NCBI GenBank assembly: GCA_030077755.1
Contig: JAQJZZ010000005.1
Span: forward strand, 620,001-684,000
Direction of reading: 5' to 3'
Source: Filosporella fistucella
Lineage: Eukaryota > Ascomycota > Leotiomycetes > Helotiales
Length of the DNA stretch: 64,000 nucleotides
Shown here: piece after piece, positions 1 through 12,182 of the stretch
How positions within the stretch are numbered: position 1 is the stretch's first letter
How the letters are laid out: every line of letters begins with the position of its first letter
Notes under the pieces: generated by a model
What the model saw: the letters and a program-made list of their open reading frames with translations, nothing else
The model's database searches: none
Told to the model about the DNA's origin: nothing
Made by a program: the position numbers and the translations under genes

Positions 1-2444
1 ATGCCTCATGGCTTTCAAGAAGTGCCAAGGCAAAATCTCCCGTCCTAGCTATCATTGTCAAGTGGAAGTAGACTATGTGCCTTTCAGCATCTGATTGTGG
101 CTGAGAAATGTCAACGTAAGAGAAGATTCGGGTTCAGTTACGCCCATGACTTTTTTCAAAGCTTTTTATTGTGAAATTTGTGAGAAGTTGCGCATGTCTA
201 AAAATACTAGGATTTGGAGAGCGGCGAGCCAAGTTAATTGAATAATAATTATGCCTAGACACTTCCCGAACTGATTTGTCGCCCCGTACGTTCACCTCGC
301 AGAACTTGGTCTGCTTGAATCTTGTATGTCAAGAGATACGCTGAGACTCTTCTTCCACACTCCACAGACTCCGAAGAACAACGACTTCCTAGTTCTCCTT
401 GCTCCTCCCCTCTTCTCAAGCAGATGTTTCCACAAGACAGTATTTGTCAAATCCTTACGTTTCAAGCTCTGTCCTTTCTCCTCAGGCTGCATCAAACAAG
501 TCACAAGTCCCACCTTTCTCAATCTCCCTGAAGTCTTTTATTCCGGTCATACCTGCTAAGGTTCTTAGAATAGTTCATGAAGCAAAATAGCCGAATCTGA
601 CTGCCTCCGCTGGCATCACACGCTCATTGACCTTCTTGCTTTCGGCCAAATCCTTCCCTACTACGAACTTCCTCTACTCCCAAAATCTACCTACTCATTA
701 CATACACAGACATGTCGGAAAAGCTGCGAGACATGATAGTCTTCTGTCCACATCAAGAAACTGGCTTGGTCCGGAGATCAGAGGGATGACACGAATTGGG
801 CATTGGAGCAGGGTCAAACCGCTGATTACACATCGACTCACCTTTTTGGTTCTTTGACTTCACCGTCTTGTGAACTCCGGACAAAAGATATAAGTTGTTT
901 AGACGTTTTTATCTTTTTAGGGAGGAGGATTTGTAAAATGCGAGCTGCATACGTTCTTGGGGGTGCTTTGGCAAATACGTTACGGGATCCTTTTTGGTCG
1001 CTATGTTCAGAGGTAAACACTGGAGAAATTTGGGATCTTCGACAAATGTGGGATATGATAATTAGGCAGGAGGGGTGCTGTTTCTGCCCGGGAGCACCCT
1101 ATAAGTCTGGGAACGAATACAGGTGCTGGAACGGATGTTGCATTAGACCATGCCAGGAAAAGTTTTTGGAAGACATAGGCTTCGAATAGGGCATAATAAT
1201 CGAGGAGATGGTACTTACATACGATACTTACATATTGATACTTTTCGCTTCCAGAATGATTAGGGAGTGCTTTCAAAAGGATGATAGTATTAATGTTGTC
1301 GGTCCCGAAGTATAAACGCCATCAATGAGAAGCATGCATGACCTTCTCCTGGTAATCATACAGATCCGTGCATTGCAGACTTGCTCGCGCATGGAAAGGG
1401 TACTTTATTTTGAGATTCCTAGAAAAGATGGAATTGGGAATCGAGTTTGAAACCTTTCAATGGTATCGGTCATTGTCGCCGCATGCCCATGCTCTCTCTG
1501 CTCGTTGGAGCTCAACAGAGATATCTGGCAGAACCAAGGATACAAAAGCACTCGCCTTTGCTTTCTTCTCTCTCTTGATTTATATCATAGGGATAATGAT
1601 ATCTGCTTTCCTATTCGAACGTACGCTAATATGAAACGAGGAGGCGAAACTTGAAGGAGAAAAGGAAGTTGCGAAGCGAAGCAAACAGAGTGAGCAGGTA
1701 GCAAGATATTAATTAGAGGGTAAGGAGTATACAAAAGCTCCTTACTTTCCTGCTGTTTGGAATATGTGGAATCAGCTATTGCTACCATGTTTGCCCAACC
1801 CTCGGCTTTGAACGTGATTTAATACCTGGGTTGTGTCGCCTCGTAAGTGATGGTGACTTGCAGTTGTACAGATTTGCTATATAACTTATTTTCAACCCAA
1901 ACACCAGCATCTCCACTGAAGTTTTGAATGCAGAAAAATAGGCAAGTAATAGTACACGCACGTAGCATAATTATTTCCCGATTTCTGGGCATTGGTTCCG
2001 CATTTAGCCTGAGCAATTACCAGATTATTTTTTACCATCCCAGAGATCATCAGCACCTCAAACACTTAATAATAAGTCCAGTCATCTAATAGCGAAACTA
2101 AATCAGCTCAATGTGTAGGGCAACTATCCAATGTATCATCTCAGAGACACTAAATGATCAAGGACCCTGATATTGCGATTCATATCACCAAGTGTTGCCA
2201 ATGCAGACTGTATTACGAAATGGATAGCGAATTCCTAGATTCACCCCTTTCATTGAACTTTGAACCTGAATCTGAAGATATTAAAATGAGAATCTAATAT
2301 AGAAGCGAAAGCTATAAATTTCGTAGAGCCAAACTATCTCCCCACTTCCAACCTAAATTGGCTTATTGGCTGACAACCTCGTGGGGTACAAAACTTCAAC
2401 GATACACATACACCACATTCCAGCTATCAGCCCCATCCTTAGCT
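1..2444. other. Gene-free left flank
   Basis: I see no convincing gene here. Open frames are short, lack codon-level continuity across plausible splice sites, and match no family I know. The longest (803-1189, +) ends in a cysteine-rich stretch but starts poorly. The last 100 bases are presumably the promoter and leader of the MYND gene at 2445. Confidence 0.5.
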
Positions 2445-5121
2445 ATGGAGTCGCACGAAATCCCAACATCGACACAGCAAAATGCTTTGAATTTGAGCAT
2501 TCCTCCTTCAACACCTCTATCTCTAACTCCGAGTCCTCAAGAGGCAGCAGCCTTTGAGCTTTCGAGCACCGAAAATGCTGCAGCAAACGCAACAACTTCA
2601 GGCTTGACAGATCTTGTCGACGCATCTCTAGCCACAGGTAAGACTTCCTCGACTTTATTACTTGCAGTGAGCGCAGTGAACGCAACGAATTCAGGCTTGA
2701 AAGATCTTGTCAGCGACTCTCTAGCCACAAGTAAGACTTCCTCAACTTCATTCCTTGCAGTGAACGCAACGACTTTAAGCTTGACAGATCTTGTCAACGT
2801 CCCTCTAGCCACGACTAAGACTTCCTCGACTTTATCCGTTCACTCTCCGGAGTTTGCCCTTGATCTTTGCATACTAACTCTATTACAACAGATATCGCGA
2901 TATCAGGTTTAACGAATCCTACAGACGGCTCTCTAGCCACAGGTAATATCATTTCCATTTAGTCCCTCACCGTCCGAAGTTCACCCTTAATCATACTGAC
3001 TTTGTAGCAGCAAACACTATGGGTTCCGGCTTGACAGAAGTTGGCAACGACTCTCTAGCTACAGGTAACATTATTTACACTCCAGTCCCTCGCCGTCCGA
3101 AGTTTATCCTTGATTCTTTGCGTACTGACTTCATTGCAGCAAGCACTACGGTTTCAGCCTCAGCAGATCTGGTTGACGCCTCTCTTGCAACAGGTATAAC
3201 TCTCTTTGACTTAGTCTCTGAATGTTCATAATTTGCCCTTGAGCCTTCGTACACTAATTATACTTCAGCAAACACTATAATTTCATACTTGACAGCTCTT
3301 GCTAACTTCTTTTTTCACAGGTCAAACTGCTTTCAACCCTTATTGTCCGGAATGGTCCTTTGAGCCTCTATACACTGAATCAATTGCAGCAAACACTACA
3401 ACTTCAAATGTCAATGCCTCTTCCTCCACTGATAGAAATGCTTCGAATTCAATCAATTATCGTCCGGCCTCGTCTGTTTCTTTTCCGTCTGGTCTTTCTA
3501 CTTCGTATTCACCCATACCAGCTGTTTCGGCATCCACACACATCTCGAGCTCGACAAACTTCATCGATGTCTCTTCGGTCAATGGTCAAAATGGTTCGCC
3601 TCAAATCTCTTCCCGTCCGATCATTGATGTGCCTGTTCAGTCTGGCGTAGCTACGTTGCCTTCAGCTTCGACAAACCACATCGATGATTCTGCAATCGCA
3701 GCTCAAATTGCTTCCATTGAACTTCGTCAATGTCCGGAATCTGGCGCTCCTCTTACACCTGGTGCAATCACCTCGCCTTCGGGCTCCACAAATCTCTTTG
3801 ATGCTGCTCTTTCGGCAGCCCAAAATAATTCAACTCGAGTCCGTTACCGTCCGGAGTCTGATCATGCTGTTCCACCTGGTCCACGTATCTCGCCTTGGGG
3901 AACCGCTGCTCGACTCGAGTCTGTTTCACTTCCCCTTCATCAAAGAACCAATACATCCATTGCTTCTGCTACACTTCATTCGAGCTCGGAGCCCGCTACC
4001 CCAGTTGCTGCTACTCCAACTATTTCTACACCAACTACCTCAGCACCAATCACTGCATTCTCAACACCAAAATGCCACAATTGCTTCGCGCCAGCAATGT
4101 ACTATTGCGACGGATGCTACACCGCACCACCTCTCGAAGGCGAAGATGCCGAAGGTTTGAAGACATGGTACTGCCGAGCCAGCTGTCAAGACTTAGACTG
4201 GAGACGCCACAAACTTCGTTGCTACCAACTTCAATCTCGAGCTGATCTCTACCGCGCCGGAAATCTCTTACAGGCCCTATTCTACAAATACCGAGAGATC
4301 TTGTTCGATAATTTGATTTTGAAGGTTGAGAAAGACGGACAGGACTTGAATGTTCATGAGGGACAATATGCGGCATTGAAAAGTGATCTTGATGAATATC
4401 ATTATTTCCCATACGAGCTTTTTGAGAATTCGGACCTGGGAGAGAAGGACAAGCATGCATTGCTGGTTGCTGGACAGAGCGACACTGCGATTATTTTCTT
4501 CTTGGATATAGTTTGGCATCTAGTTCGCGGTAAGTCATCAGTATCAAATTTTCGAATACGCTGATCTGACTCCAAGCAGATGTCACACTTAGCATGGAGG
4601 ACGTATGCGTCTTTTCCAAGAACCCCTTGAGAAAGCTCTTCCACTTTGGTCATGAAGGAAACGAGATTACTACCGACGGTTATCATTCTTTCTATGAAAT
4701 CACCTTGAAGTACGGCAAGGAGAAATACATTCTAGATCTCACCGGAGCACAATTCGGATATCATCAACCCATCACTCCCTCCGCAGAGTACTTCGCAACC
4801 CGTGTCTCATCTGTCATCCGCCGTGGAAAATCCGGTGTTTACAGAGACAAATGCATCAAAGAATGCACTTCCTCTAAAGAGTTGGTGGGAGTCAATACCA
4901 GAAACAACGAGTGGAGTTCCGTAGTTCTGAATCGTGCTATCCTTGATTGGGAGAAGAGATCATATGAGAAGAACTCAGTTGCGCTTTTGTGTCGTGCTTC
5001 GGAGAAGGCTTTTGAGGCTGGAAAGAAGGATCTGGTGGAGAAAGTTGGCAGGGTGCTTTTTGAGAAGATGAGAATGCCCCGATTTAAGGAGGGTGATGAG
5101 GGACGAACTAGACTTTGCTGA
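2445..5121 (+). CDS. MYND zinc-finger protein with repeat-built N-terminus
   Basis: Proposed exons are 2445-2730, 2892-2942, 3008-3064, 3140-3193, 3390-4529 and 4580-5121, giving about 709 residues; all junctions keep frame and introns carry CTAAC/CTGAC-like branch sites. The N-terminal half is Ser/Thr/Ala-rich and made of tandem units. A MYND-type finger follows, starting near 4070 (CHNC...YYCDGC...WYCRASCQDLDWRRHKLRC pattern), which in other proteins mediates protein-protein contacts. The C-terminal 300 residues are an unrecognised fungal domain. The last intron (4530-4579, 50 bases) is clear. I start at ATG 2445 because earlier in-frame codons are not ATG. The alternative donor at 2638 and the acceptor choice 3008 or 3011 are unresolved. 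Function unknown; a nuclear or scaffold role is only a guess from the finger. Confidence 0.75.
2580..3950 (+). repeat. Tandem exon-intron / coding repeat
   Basis: Copies of a unit about 117-129 bases long run through the MYND gene. Between 2892 and 3390 each unit is a 51-57-base exon ending in a GCNACAG|GT-type donor plus a 65-75-base intron, with starts spaced exactly 129 bases at 3140 and 3269. From about 3550 to 3905 the unit is wholly coding, with a 39-residue period (STNxxD...RPES...). Intron copies contain CGTCCGAA, and coding copies contain CGTCCGGA at the matching place. Confidence 0.75.
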
Positions 5122-6368
5122 ATTTGAGAATTGGGGAGCACTGGAGGGGAGTATTTGATGATGCAGAAGACTCATCAGTGATGGGAGACGTTGAGATTTC
5201 ATTTCATTAAAAAAGGTTTTTTTTAGAACGCGATGCTTTTACACGATAGTCGTCGTTGTTTTCTAGATCAATAATCGATGCTTTTCTTCTTAATACCTTA
5301 TCATGTTATTGCTTGTGCTCCGAATGTGTGATCGAGCATACGTATAACATTCAGGTCTTTCCTCATTGATAAATGTGTAAATTCACGTCTCACCTTAGCA
5401 TTCACAGTCGCATCTCATTCTTCGCCTGCTCTCTTTCATAGGAGGTTTTCTCTTATCACCATTTCTTTGCTCCCATATCTTTCCTCATCTTCATTATGAC
5501 ACCTTACCATGAGTTTTCTCAGTGATATTAGTCCTCGGCCCTTGTTTTTCTTCTTCAACTATCCTACACCTCCCTTCAAAAATTATGATTGCTTTGTTCA
5601 TGTCCACTAGTCTAAAACCCGTCAATTTCCAGCGAATGAATAAGATTTTAAAAGGTCATCTCCAATCAAACAAAATAAGCTTTCCCCCACACACCGTCCT
5701 CCCGTCCATGTCCTCCCGCCCACCAAACAAACCCGCTACCGATGAATAATCCCTTTCTCACCTCGCCAATCTCATCTCTCACCTCTTCTCTCACAAGTCG
5801 AGAGGCCATCTGCACCTCATCGGACCTACCTTTCTTCATCCTTCATCAGCCCTCTTCCATTCCGTCCTTCACCTCACCAATCCACCATCAAACCCATCCC
5901 ACCCAAGAAACCCAAAACTCACACTATCCAATCACCACCACTAAAAAAGCAATTAACTACTACCTAACCACATTCCTGGATAAATACAGCAAACATCTCG
6001 AAATGCAACAAAACTTCCCCTAATCCAATCACGAACCTTCTGTGTCAGAACTTGCTTTTTGCGTGGGCTGTGGCGTTCAGCCTTGTGGCGGGTCTGTGAT
6101 GACATTATTGGTCTGTTGGAGGGAGGGGAGAAATGGTGGAGAGAGAGAGCGGAAGATGCCTTTGGGGGATTCATGTGGATGGTAGACGTGTAGATTTTGG
6201 GGATGTTGCTTGTTGGGCTTGTCTTGGATGTGGGTGGTGTATATCTGGTGTGCAGCCCCCGATTTTGAGAAGGGATTGAGGTCCTGTTTTGCGGATTTAC
6301 CAGTGAGCCGGCAGGACGGATTTGAAACGAAAAAAAGTTGTCTAAAGTGCTTGAGAATAAACGCAACC
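5122..6368. other. Gene-free; strand-skewed promoter region
   Basis: No gene seen. About 5700-6010 the + strand is strongly C/T/A-rich with few G; from about 6055 to 6300 it becomes G-rich with few C. A short ATG frame at 5742-6023 is probably a product of this skew. The right end is the promoter of the gene at 6369. Confidence 0.5.
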
Positions 6369-7408
6369 ATGGCGTCTGGTATGGCTCCGCCTACGCTTGA
6401 TCCGACGAATCTGTTGTCGCCTATGGATAAGCTGTTTGGGAAGAGGATTGATGATAGGATTGAGGAGGTTCGACATGCTCCTATTCCGGAAGCAGGTATT
6501 CAGTATGTCTAATGCTACTTTACATGTCTCCCTGATATGGGTGTAAAATTTACAGCAGCTCAGACACTATTATTCTCTTCGCCTTGTCTCTGAACACGAG
6601 CGGAAATACTAATTTGGCGACAGGACAGGCGGCTACACACCAGCCTACTTACACCTCTCACATATCCCTCTCTTTCCTCTCTACAACGACAAACAAAAAA
6701 AGGCACTCGAGACAAAGCACAAGCAGAAAACACAAATGATGTCCTACGTCGGACCCCCACTACAACCTACCATGGGCCAAAGCATCGTCATGACAGGCAC
6801 CTCCATTCTAAGCGGCGGCATGAATCCCATGAGTATAATGAAATGGAAGCGTCGATTTGAAGCTTCCGCAGCAGTCAGCACACAAAGATCCATGGAACAT
6901 ACCGCTATGATCGTATTCACACGTTGGACTGTCCCTACCAGCCCTGCGAACCCGGAGATATGGTTCGTGGATGTGGTTGAATGGCGGTCGAATAGCGAGA
7001 ATAAGGGAGCAGGTGTATATCTGAAAAGCAGTAAACGAGAAAGTTTTAGGACGATAAGACAGGTGTTGAAGGAGCAGAAGGCACAGAAGACATGGAAGAA
7101 GAGATTGAATTGGCAACACTGTGAGGAAGTCATTTGGGTTAGGGAAGATGGGAGTGAGGTCGTGATGGAGATGGCTGCAAGGTATGCATGACTCGGCTTC
7201 GAATCGGCAGAGGACAACACGAATGTGGAGGCTGAAATATATTTCGGGGTCCTATATTTCTTTGCAGCAGGTGGATGCTCGGGGTTGAACGAAAGCATAA
7301 ACTAATTTCTCGAATAGGATTCAGAGACCGTGTGCGCCGACGGAGGCACATCACGCATTAAAGGACTTTGATAAGAATTGGCTTGTTCCCGTTGTTGTAA
7401 CGAGCTGA
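6369..7408 (+). CDS. Unrecognised protein, three exons
   Basis: Exons 6369-6495, 6629-7181 and 7318-7408 join in frame to give about 256 residues. The start ATG sits in a strong context (ACCATGG). Intron 1 (133 bases) ends at the second AG of CAGGACAG, which is the choice that restores frame; intron 2 (136 bases) has an ACTAAT branch site just before its acceptor. The protein has a basic central part (MKWKRRFEASAAVSTQRS), a WFVDVVEWRS segment and a Lys-rich stretch (KEQKAQKTWKKRLNW). No signal peptide or membrane segment is evident. I do not recognise the family; the spliced frame and codon use argue it is real. Confidence 0.6.
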
Positions 7409-9445
7409 TTATGGAGTCTCTGAAGCAGGAATTCTGGTTGAAGTGAGACATCGACGCTGACTGACAGGACGGGATGGAAGCTGTGCGGAGTGGGGAATAT
7501 TCTTTGATGTTTCTTGGTGCTTATGTGATATATACCCCCAGATTGATAATAGGACTTTGTTGCTTGGCATACGATTGGCATTACTCTGCGATTGAAAACG
7601 TTCATCTTGTGTTTTCCTTAGAGATCTAGATATGACGGTTTTACCTGCTGGAAAGCTCTTCGATACACGATCATCGAAGGTTTATGTCGTTGAGTCTCGG
7701 ACCAAGATCCAGTTTTCAAGGTTCCAAAACAGTGGTTTTCTGGGGGGGGGTTCCCCAGCCGGAACGAAATATGAGTCCGAATTGTCTGAGGGAGAAAGTG
7801 TAATCGTGAATCGTGATCCTCGGCTACCTTGTAGACTGTGGATACAGAAATGCATGATGTGGATACGAATATGTGAAAGGCTGAGTTCATCACAGTGGAG
7901 TGCTAGTCACTAACCTTCTTACGGCATTTCTGTCCAGCATTCATCTTGCAGAAAGTGATTAGCGAACTTGCCCCCTGAATTGTGCGTCTCTCTATTTCAT
8001 TTCAAATACTCACCCCACAAAGCACCATATTTCCCCCTCTCCATCTACTCCCCAATCTGCACGCAAACAATTATTTCAGTATCTATCGCATAGGATTTAC
8101 ATCCCAACCGTCTCGAATCCAATGACAGCCAAACCCAAAAGTTTATTCCAACTCATGAGACACGATTGAAACCAAACCCTCGAAAAACGGCTTGACTCGA
8201 ACAAGCAGCTCATATGCACCATCTCCCATTGCCGAAAGACGGTCGACGGTACAGCCGAGCCGTCCACCTATCGCACCCAAACAACACGTCAATAAGTCGT
8301 CTTGGGGGCCTTGGAAAACAAGCAGTGGGGTCTAATAACCTCGTGGCAAATATGCCCGACGACCGATACGACTCTGCGTCTGCAACGGCATAATGCCTGC
8401 TTCAGTATTTGATCCCCTGAACAGTATGTCAGCTATGCCTTTTTGGCGATGCAAATCCGATGGCAAAGAGGCAGGTCCAGGAATGCTTGTGGTTGAGGGG
8501 ATTCAGGGGAAGAACATGTGGCCAGAGATTTCGTTTGGGGATGGACACCCTTATCTTCTCCTGACTTGATATGCTTCCTGGATCCCTGGCAGCGGATCAC
8601 AATCCCAAACTATGGAATCTTCTTTATTGATTTCCCTCTTTAGGTTGTTGACCTTCACAAGACTTCTGTGGTTGTGAGAAAACTTTACATGTTGTTAAGA
8701 ATCATTGGTATGATGAATCGTTAGGTGCCCGGGGAGTAATAGAGTTGGGATTCGTACTTTGTATGGCCGGTAGAAGTTGTCCCTCTGTGCTAGCCTCGGG
8801 CGTACTCTGGACATGGAAACACCAACTGTCAGCGGCCCCAGCAAGCGGGAACCTTTGGATATTTAGACGTCAGGCATCTTCAGGGCACCCAACACCCCGA
8901 GCACCCATATCCAGGGCTATCCACCACCCAACTCGGACCCGTACGTGCTATCAACCAGCATTCTCTCCCGCCATTCTCATGCAAAGAATTTCTAGAAGAC
9001 TTGGAACTTGACACCATTCCAGACATGCTCAAGCCTTCTCCGAGCCGTGCCATCGATTCGTTATCTCTGCGCGGCTTATACCCACACTAATTTCCTCTTT
9101 GGACCAAACATCGTCTTCTAGCTGCCGAGTTGAGAATGGACAACAGGTGAGATGTGTGTGTTACAGAGGGACAAATGGCCCCACTGTTCATACTTTCTGC
9201 CAGTGGAGTATTGGGTTTAGAGTGCCTGTTGCGACGGTGTCTGAAGTGATATACTCCGTATGCGCGGAGTGCTTGGCTGGGATAGGACTATATGTCTCCG
9301 GCCGATCTCCCAGTCTGACAGTTATGAGATTTGCTTTTCTTACCATCTATTTTGTGTCTGTGTATTGTTACTTTTCGCTGTGCACACATCACATGCCTTT
9401 CGGATCCAAATAGGCGGACTGGAGGTTACAGCCTGACACTTCATC
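7409..9445. other. Gene-free stretch
   Basis: About 2 kb without a supportable gene. Short frames exist on both strands but none joins across splice sites into a family I know. A run of nine G lies at 7742-7750. The right end is the promoter of the membrane protein gene at 9446. Confidence 0.5.
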
Positions 9446-10945
9446 ATGTTAACGCTGTTGGCGGAGAGTTGGACTTGGTATGCTTTTGCCATCGTAATTG
9501 TATCTGCTAGATAGTAAGTTGCAAACTTGAGATGGCAGGAATTATCTGACATGCTATAGTGGTTCAAGATGGTTACAATTAGGCTCTCTCAAAGCCTTTC
9601 AGGCTGAGGATTATATTATGCTTGTAGTTTTTGTACGTCAAGTTCAAGAAGCCTATAGATATATTTTCTAATAGCATATAGGGCTTCTATACGGTACTCA
9701 TTGTATTCATGAATCAAGTCGCCCATCTGGATACAAATCTCATGCTTCCGAGCGATATCCCAAACCTCACACCAGAGTCGATCAAATCTAGAATCCATGG
9801 ATCTAAACTCGTGTTGGTCGTCGAACAATCGATGATCATGACACAATGGGGATGCAAGATATGTTTATTGTTACTCTACCAGAAATTGACATTTGGTCTG
9901 AAAGCACAACTGGCTGTCAAGATTGTTGGAGCTTATGTGATATTTGCTTGGGCTACAATGGAGATCCTGTATCTTGGTGTTTGGTGTAGACCATTTGATC
10001 AATACTGGGCAGTTCCAGTTGCGAATGGTTAGTTGAATTGCTTGAGATAGGACGTCAACTGATGTTAGACAGAACAATGTTCGGCTGCTATACATCACTT
10101 GATCACCAACGCGGTCTTCAATATCTCTTCGGACATCATGATGCTCTGCATCCCTCTACCACTTCTCATCAAATCTCAGCTACCAAAAGCAAAGTAAGTA
10201 TACAAGGAGTCAACAGCAATGTCAGCTAACCATCCACAGTAAACTCATCCTGTGTGTTCTATTCAGTCTAGGTATCTTTGTGGTAAGTTCCTCACCCGAC
10301 CGTCATTAACCCCACTAACGTCCCTAGATCTTGTGTGCAGTGCTTAACAAATTCTACTCGTTCAACTCGCCCTTCTCACCCATGTGGACTTTCTGGTACA
10401 TCCGTGAAGCTAGTACCGCCATCTACGTAGCCAACATGCCCATGTGCTGGTCCCTAATGCGTCGTCTCTTCAACCTACGTGCCTTCAACGGCCTCTCCTC
10501 TTCCAACGGTGCCCGCTCGCGCTCAAAATCAATCCCCATCGCAACAACATATACCAATGCAGCAACCCAGTCTCGAGTCGGGGCGTCCAAAAGCGGCAGT
10601 CAGGTTCTGACGTCCAGGGTGGATAAGAATGATAAGAGGGATGTGAATGCGAGTTGGTGGGATAGGAATGAGGGTGGGAAGATATCTAGGACGGAGAGTG
10701 AGGAGTATATTGTGGGTGGTAATAGGAAAGATGTCCCGTTGGAGATTTGGGAGAGTAGAGAGGTGGATATTGATAGGGGGAGTGTGAGACAACCGCCTCC
10801 GGGAGAGGATCTAGGAATGCGTACGAAGATGTATGATGGGACGGGGCATGAGTATCATACCAAGACGACTGTAACTACGCATATTTCTGCGGCCAGCCCG
10901 CTGGGAAGGAAAAGCGAGAGCGGAAGTAGCAGTAGGAGTAGATGA
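9446..10945 (+). CDS. Seven-helix fungal rhodopsin-domain (PTH11/SAT4-like) membrane protein
   Basis: Six exons (9446-9513, 9560-9632, 9682-10027, 10073-10193, 10240-10282, 10328-10945) join in frame through introns of 45-49 bases to give about 422 residues. It has the hydrophobic helix pattern of the fungal rhodopsin-domain family: YGSRWLQLGSLKAFQAEDY loop after helix 1, the GVWCRPFDQYW segment before QCSAA, NISSDIMMLCIPLPLL, and YIREASTAIYVANMPMCW near the last helix. A hydrophilic cytoplasmic tail of about 170 residues, rich in Ser, Arg, Asp and Glu, follows. Members are proposed plasma-membrane sensors, but ligand and signalling for this one are unknown. Start chosen as the only ATG giving helix 1 in frame. 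Confidence 0.85.
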
Positions 10946-11268
10946 GGATGTAGGATAGGGATTGGTATGATTATGAATCTTGGATGCATGTAATGATTTG
11001 GGTGGTTAGCTTGGTTCACAGTACCTTGGGTATGGCTGGGACACGAAGCCCATTTAGCCTTTCTCACATGGAAAGAAATAATAATTTTATACTCTACGCA
11101 AGTCCAAGACATGATTTCAATGTCTAAGTGAACTGAATGCGTCCGGTTTCGATCGGGATAAGATGATCACGTGCACGTCAACCTCGGTAAGGGATGTGAG
11201 CAAAATGTGGGGAGCTGGTTCAACATCTCCATCAAGCTTCACTTTCCCTCCTACAACACACGTCCGCC
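10946..11268. promoter_or_regulatory. Intergenic region and ETF-beta promoter
   Basis: Holds the 3' end of the membrane protein gene and the promoter of the gene at 11269. An E-box CACGTG is at 11168-11173 and CCTCGG is at 11182-11187. CCTCGG is the core recognised by the fungal fatty-acid regulators FarA/FarB, which fits a gene serving beta-oxidation, but a 6-base match can arise by chance. Confidence 0.35.
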
Positions 11269-12182
11269 ATGTCAGCTCTACGGATTTTAGTGCCCGTAAA
11301 GCGGGTTATCGACTATGCAGTTTGTCTCCCTCTAATTCGGCCAATTGCCTCTTCATAGAACGCTCATTACATTCCTTAACTTACATCTACAGGTCAAACC
11401 ACGAGTCAACAAGGCGCAAACAGCCGTCGAAACGGCAGGCGTAAAACATAGCATGAATCCTTTTGACGAGCTCTCCATCGAAGAATCAGTACGCATCCGC
11501 GAAAAGAAAACCTATCCCCACGGCGTAGAAGACATTATCGCCTTTTCCTGCGGTCCCCCAAAAGCACAAGATATCCTGCGCACAGCAATGGCTATGGGCG
11601 CCGATCGATCGATCCACGTAGAAACCAAAGACGGGGATGAGATTGAGCCTTTAGGCATCGCTAAAATGCTTAAGAAAGTAGTAGAGAACGAGAAGATTAA
11701 TCTGGTGGTGTTGGGCAAACAGAGTATTGATGACGATGCGGGACAGACTGGGCAGATGCTAGCTGGATTACTGGGCTGGGGACAGGCGACTCAGGCTTCG
11801 AAAGTTAGCTTTGAGGCTGATGGGGCGAAGGTTATTGTAGAGAAGGAGGTCGATGGGGGGACGGAGACGGTTAAAGTGCCGTTGCCGATGGTCATTACGA
11901 CTGATTTGAGATTGAATGAGCCACGGTATGCGAGTCTGCCGAATATTATGAAGGCGAAGAAAAAGAAGATTGATAAGGTGTCTGCGGCGGATTTGGGCGT
12001 GGATTTGACGAGGAGGTTGAAGACGATTAAGGTCATTGGTGAGTGCTTACAATTTCTGACTAGGAGAGAATATGGGGGAAATATGCTAATTGCTTATAGA
12101 ACCACCTCCAAGACAGGGCGGTGGAAAAGTCGAGGATGTAGATGGTATGATTTCCAAGTTGAAAGAGCTGGGCGCGATATAG
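11269..12182 (+). CDS. ETFB: Electron transfer flavoprotein subunit beta
   Basis: Exons 11269-11319, 11393-12038 and 12100-12182 give 259 residues, the usual length for this family. The start [20 protein letters not shown] and the [35 protein letters not shown] and [18 protein letters not shown] segments are hallmark ETF-beta. The recognition loop region and the C-terminal [18 protein letters not shown] are also present. The protein is a mitochondrial-matrix partner of ETF-alpha that passes electrons from acyl-CoA and other dehydrogenases to ETF-ubiquinone oxidoreductase. The first intron lies after codon 17; exon 1 was found only by splicing, since it is too short to stand out as an open frame. 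Confidence 0.95.

Noticed and set aside
803..1189. 128-codon frame with a Cys-rich end
   Set aside because: Non-ATG upstream extension doubtful, no signal peptide, no family match, no splice continuation.
5742..6023. 93-codon ATG frame
   Set aside because: Falls in the G-poor skewed stretch, where stop-free frames arise from composition.
7742..7750. Run of nine G
   Set aside because: Isolated homopolymer with no other G tracts close enough for a clear quadruplex.
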